Positions 58,925 through 64,000 of a stretch of 64,000 bases of DNA are shown piece by piece (position 1 is the first letter of the stretch; each line of letters opens with the position of its first letter). The notes under the pieces were generated by a model. That model was not told the DNA's origin. It searched no databases and saw only the letters and a list, made by a program, of their open reading frames with translations. The position numbers and the translations under genes were made by a program. The DNA is from Globodera rostochiensis (lineage: Eukaryota > Nematoda > Chromadorea > Rhabditida > Heteroderidae), in contig JAEVLN010000017.1 in assembly GCA_018350325.1 (NCBI GenBank), forward strand, positions 1,078,666 to 1,142,665, read 5' to 3'.

Positions 58925-59300
58925 AAATGAATAGAGATAAAAACCATAGAAAATGGTGAAAATGAAATAATTAATATTAAATTATAATCAAAGAAAACAA
59001 AGCAAATGGTCAAAATGAAATATTTAATATTAATGATTATAATCAAAGAAAATAAAGAAAATGGTGAAAATGAAATAATTAATATTAATGATTATAATCA
59101 AAGAAAACAAAATGGTGAAAATGCAATAATTAATATAATGATTATAATCAAAGAGTGAAAATGAAATATTTAATATTAATGATTATAATCAAAGAAAACA
59201 AAGAAAATGGTGAAAATGAAATAATAATATTAATATTATAAGCAAAGAAAACAAAGAAAATGGTGAAAATGAATTAATTAATATTAATGAAAATAATCAA
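58925..59300. repeat. ~55-bp AT-rich tandem repeat in a propeller-gene intron
   Basis: About six imperfect copies of ATGAAATAATTAATATTAAT plus GATTATAATCAAAGAAAACA with AAATGGTGAAA. Confidence 0.8.
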
Positions 59301-59336
59301 AAATACAAAACTTATTAACTTTTTTCAATGAACTGA

Positions 59337-59501
<165 letters not shown>

Positions 59502-61244
59502 TGACAATTTTGGTAATGGCTTAATTGATTTGGTCAAAACTTTGTGCAAATAATAATTAATAAAAATAACGACAGCGATTAAGCATGCTTATAGTCTAAA
59601 ATTTTTATAATAAAAATTTTGCAAATCAAACATTGCAATTTTTTACAAAAAATCTTAAAAAATATGCCTTATAATTTAACATCAATTATAGTTCAAGGAA
59701 GTGGAGTCCGGATGCGACGCATATGAACGGATTCCAAGAGTGAAATATTCAGAACTTGCATGGACCCATGACAATTCTGGTTTATATTATTCGGTTGGAT
59801 TTTTTTATAAAAATAGTCAAAATTATTTTAAAAATCCCTTACGCAAAAACTAAATACTTATAATCGGAAAAAGTAAATTTTTTAAAATAAAAAATTTTTT
59901 AATCCAATCCTTTAGGCTTTACCAAACACCAATCATTTAGGCTTTCCCATCAGACCGAAATTTACAAACTCTGGAAGGCACGGACACGAAAAAACTCGAA
60001 GGGCATACTCTTTACTTCCACAAACTTGGGACAAATGTAGATCAAGACCTTGAGGTATAAAAAAATGAAGAATGCTTGTAAAAGCAAATAATAATTAAGA
60101 TTTACAGCGGTGATACACCCGACTCTATCGTGTAAGATTTTAAAATTAATTGATTTTAGATTTTTTCTGGGTTTTTTTCTTATAAATTGAGATCCCAAAA
60201 ATAACCTCCAATATTGGTTTTTTCTAGGGGCCGGGTAGGACCAGACTCCGGACAGGATATGAAATTTTCTGGAAAATTTGATTTTTTTTAAAAGTTCTGC
60301 TTAAAGTTGGCCTCTCTGTAAACTTTCGATTTTTGTTTACCAAAGGCATTCTTTTGAGTTTTTGGACCACTCACGGGGAATTCGTCCCCATCTCCCGGTG
60401 GCCGATCATTTGGTCACTGTTCGTTTCGTCACTGATCACTTGTCACTAAAAACAAATTTAAAAAAATAGAGTAGTGTTGCTCATTTTTATCAAGCCTACT
60501 TCCACCGAACTCTTTCAAATTTGGAGTTATTAGCAATGCCCATTCTTAAAAAATATTTACAAAATCTTCTGCTACAAATTATTCGAAATCTAATTTAAGA
60601 TTCTTCGAATAAATCTCGATTGGTCCTCAATATTCGGTCTCTACTTAAAATTTCCTTTCCATCTTTTCCCAAAATTCCGTGTCGCTTCGCTTTGCGCTTA
60701 CCTTTGCTCAACCCGCACACATAAAGCTGGTTGTCCTGCACGGTCTCGAAATAGGTAGAAGCGGAGATCAAATTGGAAAAAATAGTTTTCTCAAAAATGG
60801 AGCGTACAAACCGAACTATTACCAGAGAAGGTCCATTGCCAGAATACGAAGTGCCATTCCATCCAAATCGTTCACAAACGCGCTCAATTGCAAAAATTTA
60901 AAGGTCCTTTTTAATTGGCCAAAAGTCTGTGTAAAAACATCATAAAACAAAACAAGTCTAAAATCATTCAACTTTTAAAACTCAGTACGAAACGTAAAGT
61001 GACAAAATGACAGGTAAAAGTAGAGTTGGTCGGGACCGGGATCCCGACCAGGACCGGTCGTGAAATTCCCGGTTTTTGGAATCCCGATCCCGATCCCGGT
61101 CCCGGATTTTGAAAAATCGTAATCCCGATCCCGATCCCGGTCTCGGTTTTTGAAAAGGCGAAAGCCCGATCCCGGTCCCGGTCGCACCGGGACTAACCGG
61201 GAAAAAAGTACACCCCTAAGGATGGGATTTTGAGCACCAAATTA

Positions 61245-61320
61245 TGCTTGGTTGTAGTATAGTGGTGAGTGGTGGGGTCTTTTTGGGTGAGTTGGTGGTT
61301 CAGATCCTCTAGTGTGCAAA
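61245..61320 (+). other. tRNA-like segment inside a hAT element
   Basis: GTAGTATAGTGGTGAGT matches the D-arm/A box of Asp/Glu-type tRNAs and GGTTCAGATCC resembles a B box 40 bases on. Stem pairing is poor, so a tRNA-derived SINE or captured relic is likely. Confidence 0.35.
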
Positions 61321-61629
61321 TGATTTTTTCCTACTTTCTCTTAACATTTAGAGTGGTGTAAATAATCACAAAATTCTTTTAAATTTTTCCGCTTTTTTAA
61401 AAAATATTTTAGATACAATTCACAAATACATTTCATTTTTTTGGTTAACTGAACTCACAAAACATATGGTAGGCCCTGTTGTTGTGCTACATTCGTACTT
61501 TTTGGACCAATTTTCTTAACAAATCTTGTTAGATTATGTAAAAAAATTCTACGGACCCCTTACCTCTCCTAAAAAACTTCATAAAAAGTGCCGTTTTTGG
61601 TTGCAAATCTCTTAACAAATTAAGCCAAA

Positions 61630-61683
61630 AATTACAAATTTTCTTCGGCGGCGCCTATCGGCACCGCCGACCCCCCCCCCCCC
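61630..61683. repeat. GGCGGCGCCTATCGGCACCGCC dispersed terminus
   Basis: Inverse of 53904-53990; belongs to the family at 15718-16080. Confidence 0.5.
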
Positions 61684-62841
61684 CAGGAGTAAGCAGAATT
61701 CGCAAAAAGCCGTCTTCCCCCCAAATTCTTTAACCGGAGGGTCGACGATTTTCCGCAAACCACAGGGAGGACCCTTTACTTTTCTAAAATAATTTGCTTT
61801 TTTTCAATAATTTCGAGTGATTCAGAACCCGTTTTTTTGGGTTTCATCACAAAAATATGTATTTGTAGGGTTTCTAACATAATTTGAGGAATTAAAAAAA
61901 TTTTGTGATGAAAACCCAAAAGGGCTCCACTATGGGTTTGTGGAAAATCGTCGACCCCCCGGCTAAAGAAAAGAGAAAGGACTTGAACCGATCGAGATTT
62001 CGATCGAGAATCTCGATCGTCCTTTCTCTACTAAAGAAGTGCCTAAAACAAAATTCTCAAAAATTACTGGTGATGCAATCGACGTTAAAGACAATGGGGA
62101 ATATATTTTTGAAATAAAAAAAAAAAAATTTGGTTTCACCTTGTAATCATTACAAAAAAAAATTTTTTTTGATTGCCAGTCCCGGTTTTTCCCGTTTCCC
62201 GGTCCCGATCCCGGTTTTTGAAAAGGCAAAATCCCGATCCCGGTCCCGGTTTGAGATGCTGGTCCCGATCCCGATCCCGGCTTTCACGATCCCGGTCAAT
62301 CCCGGTCCCGATTTTTCCCAAAAATCCCGGTCCCGACCAACTCTAGGTAAAAGCATTTATAGGGATTTAGCATTGTTTTTGAATTTGTAAACTAATTCTG
62401 TTTTATGTACTTTATCAGGTCCGGAAAGTTAAAAAGTTTGGGCCGTTACCTTTTTGTTTTAGACAAAAGCAATTTTGGACGAACTAATAAATTGCTTTAT
62501 GCTGATCTTTGGGCGCTATCCGTCCAAGGTCGGAAGCTCAGGCCCGTTTTTCCAATCCACGATGCTTCCTGTGAAGTGAGAATAAATAAAAATAAAGTAT
62601 ATATAATACAAATATCTTTAAAAATTTATTAAAGTTAATCGACAGTGTTGGCTCGACGGCATTAATATTGAGTGATCACGAGTCGCCAAATGGGAAACTC
62701 TTGAAAGTCCAATTTGGGCCTCGCTTTTCAAGAGCCCCGTACATTGAAGTTTTGATCAGCGAAGACCCAAACAGGAAGTTGGAATGGGTCCAACCAGTTG
62801 CAGAGGATTGGTTGCTGGTCTGTTATATTGAATTCATAAAG

Positions 62842-64000
62842 GTAAATATAAAAATTTAAAGAATGACATTTTGTATAAATTAAAAAATACATCTAATGCC
62901 AAAAAAATGTTCAAAAATCCGAATCAGGCAACTTTCGAAATCTTAGTTTCAAAATGAAACATTTCGATAAACGAAGGGGGGGGGGGGTCGAGCCTTCGGG
63001 AATACAATGTTTTAAACACTTCCATTTCAGTACCGCCATTTAAGGGCTTAACCGGGCCCTTCAGTTTTAAGCGCCCGCCAGCCACCCGAGCGCAATATTT
63101 TTTATGGGAACAAATTTCGGCTCTTCAATTTTTTTTTTCGAGATTTTCGATTGAAATCTTGGTCGGTCCTCAAGCCCCTTTCTTACTACAAGCGTATTGA
63201 AGAAATTCACAGGGTTGGGAAGAAGCCAACTAATAAAACGGAAACGAACAATTCAATATTATCGTGAGATCATTCACAACTGAAAAACCCAAACAATCAA
63301 ACTCTGCAATTTTGAAACAACTTCAAAATTCGTAAAGCTCTTCTCGTCTTAAGGAAATTGCTTATTTGTTAGTTTCCGGAAGAAAATGACAAAAATTGAA
63401 AATTCTTCAGAAACACGCAATCTTGTCAATTTCAAAATCTGATTCAAATCAGAAAATGTTATTCATATACAAAAAAACACAAACGTTGTTTTGATAAGAA
63501 ATAATCACAAAAACTATTTTCTAAAACATATTAAAACTCATAATTTCGATAGACATTTTCTTCTTTAATTTCTAGAAATATTCGAAACTCCAATGTTACT
63601 GTAATTTTTTCAGATCTCAATAACTCAAAAACATAATCCAGTTTTTAAACACACAAGTCATTACTAGATTCAACTTCAGGCCTATTGTATCAGTGAGGAT
63701 GGAACACAGGTGTTAAAATTAACCTTTTCTAAATAATAAATGATTTTAAAATGAGATGAACAAAAGGATACGAAGAGAGGAAAGGAAGGCAGGGGGGTGG
63801 GAGGAGAAGAGACAAACGGGAGTGGAGAGGGAGGGGGGGGCATTGAACCAAAACACAACCAATTTTTTGCATTGAACCAAAACACAACCAATTTTGAATT
63901 AAACCAAAACAAATTTGAACCAAAATACAACCAATTTCAAAACACAACCAATTTTTTGCATTGAACCAAAACACAACCAATTTTTTGCATTAAACCACAA
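62842..64000. other. Window end, no gene seen; tandem repeat at the edge
   Basis: 62980-62990 is a G run. 63841-64000 is an irregular tandem repeat of TGCATTGAACCAAAACACAA plus CCAATTTT. ORFs on the minus strand here are repeat translation. Confidence 0.6.

Larger units (their letters stand above)
61021..62345. mobile_element. Non-autonomous hAT element, 1325 bp
   Basis: Ends TAGAGTTGGTCGGGACCGGG and its inverse, flanked by GGTAAAAG at 61013-61020 and 62346-62353. CCCGGTCCCGATCCCGGT arrays lie inside each end. The interior carries a tRNA-like segment and a GGCGGCGCCTATCGGCACCG segment but no transposase. It lies in the gap between propeller exons. Confidence 0.85.

Noticed and set aside
60679..60945. 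88-codon plus ORF inside the oligopeptidase gap
   Set aside because: No propeller motif, no consistent splice phase with neighbouring exons.

Overview
The window looks like nuclear DNA of a nematode, most plausibly a plant-parasitic cyst or root-knot type. It is AT-rich and has short introns with TTTCAG- or TTTTAG-like acceptors. It encodes a major sperm protein (MSP) domain, many small secreted proteins with N-terminal signal peptides, a C-type lectin and prolyl-oligopeptidase exons. The species assignment is inference. Gene models below were built by hand from reading frame, intron phase and GT/AG sites. Each model called intact has a total exon length divisible by three.

Layout. 1-10078 is a rearranged tandem duplication. 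It holds a PUF (Pumilio) repeat exon turned into a ~105-bp satellite, foldback elements, a 528-bp hAT element with its 8-bp target duplication, an MSP gene, three 5' exons of a Rab7-like GTPase, and a decayed Polinton/Maverick-type capsid fragment joined in frame to Rab7 exon 3. 12006-14169 is a six-exon gene for a secreted protein with five helix-turn-helix modules, one per exon. 16670-18060 is a GC-rich 17+14-bp minisatellite. 18535-33505 holds two unknown genes in a head-to-tail, operon-like pair (a 1055-aa secreted protein and a 552-aa protein). Their 3' part is tandemly duplicated (~5.2 kb), and a pogo-like element inserted later into copy 2. 34044-36147 has two further secreted or membrane genes.

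36993-50899 is the most interesting stretch. Seven loci of one family share a signal peptide plus a 22-residue leader and, in most, an RVKR cleavage site and a shared promoter block. The mature peptides diverge strongly but keep a VN(I/V)N core, and several end in amidation-like GK, GRK or G. A perfect-looking inverted duplication carries two of them. A C-type lectin gene (40377-41770) lies among them.

51317-57081 is mostly small hAT-type and other inverted-repeat elements, plus a pair of unidentified exons. 57582-57954 is a small acidic protein gene. 58213-62841 holds the beta-propeller half of a prolyl oligopeptidase with broken splice and frame features and a 1.3-kb hAT insertion; no hydrolase domain follows. 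The last 1.1 kb has no recognisable gene.

The secreted gene families suggest a parasite secretome neighbourhood expanded by duplication. The transposon load and microhomology junctions suggest how the rearrangements arose. Functions for the unknown genes are not claimed.
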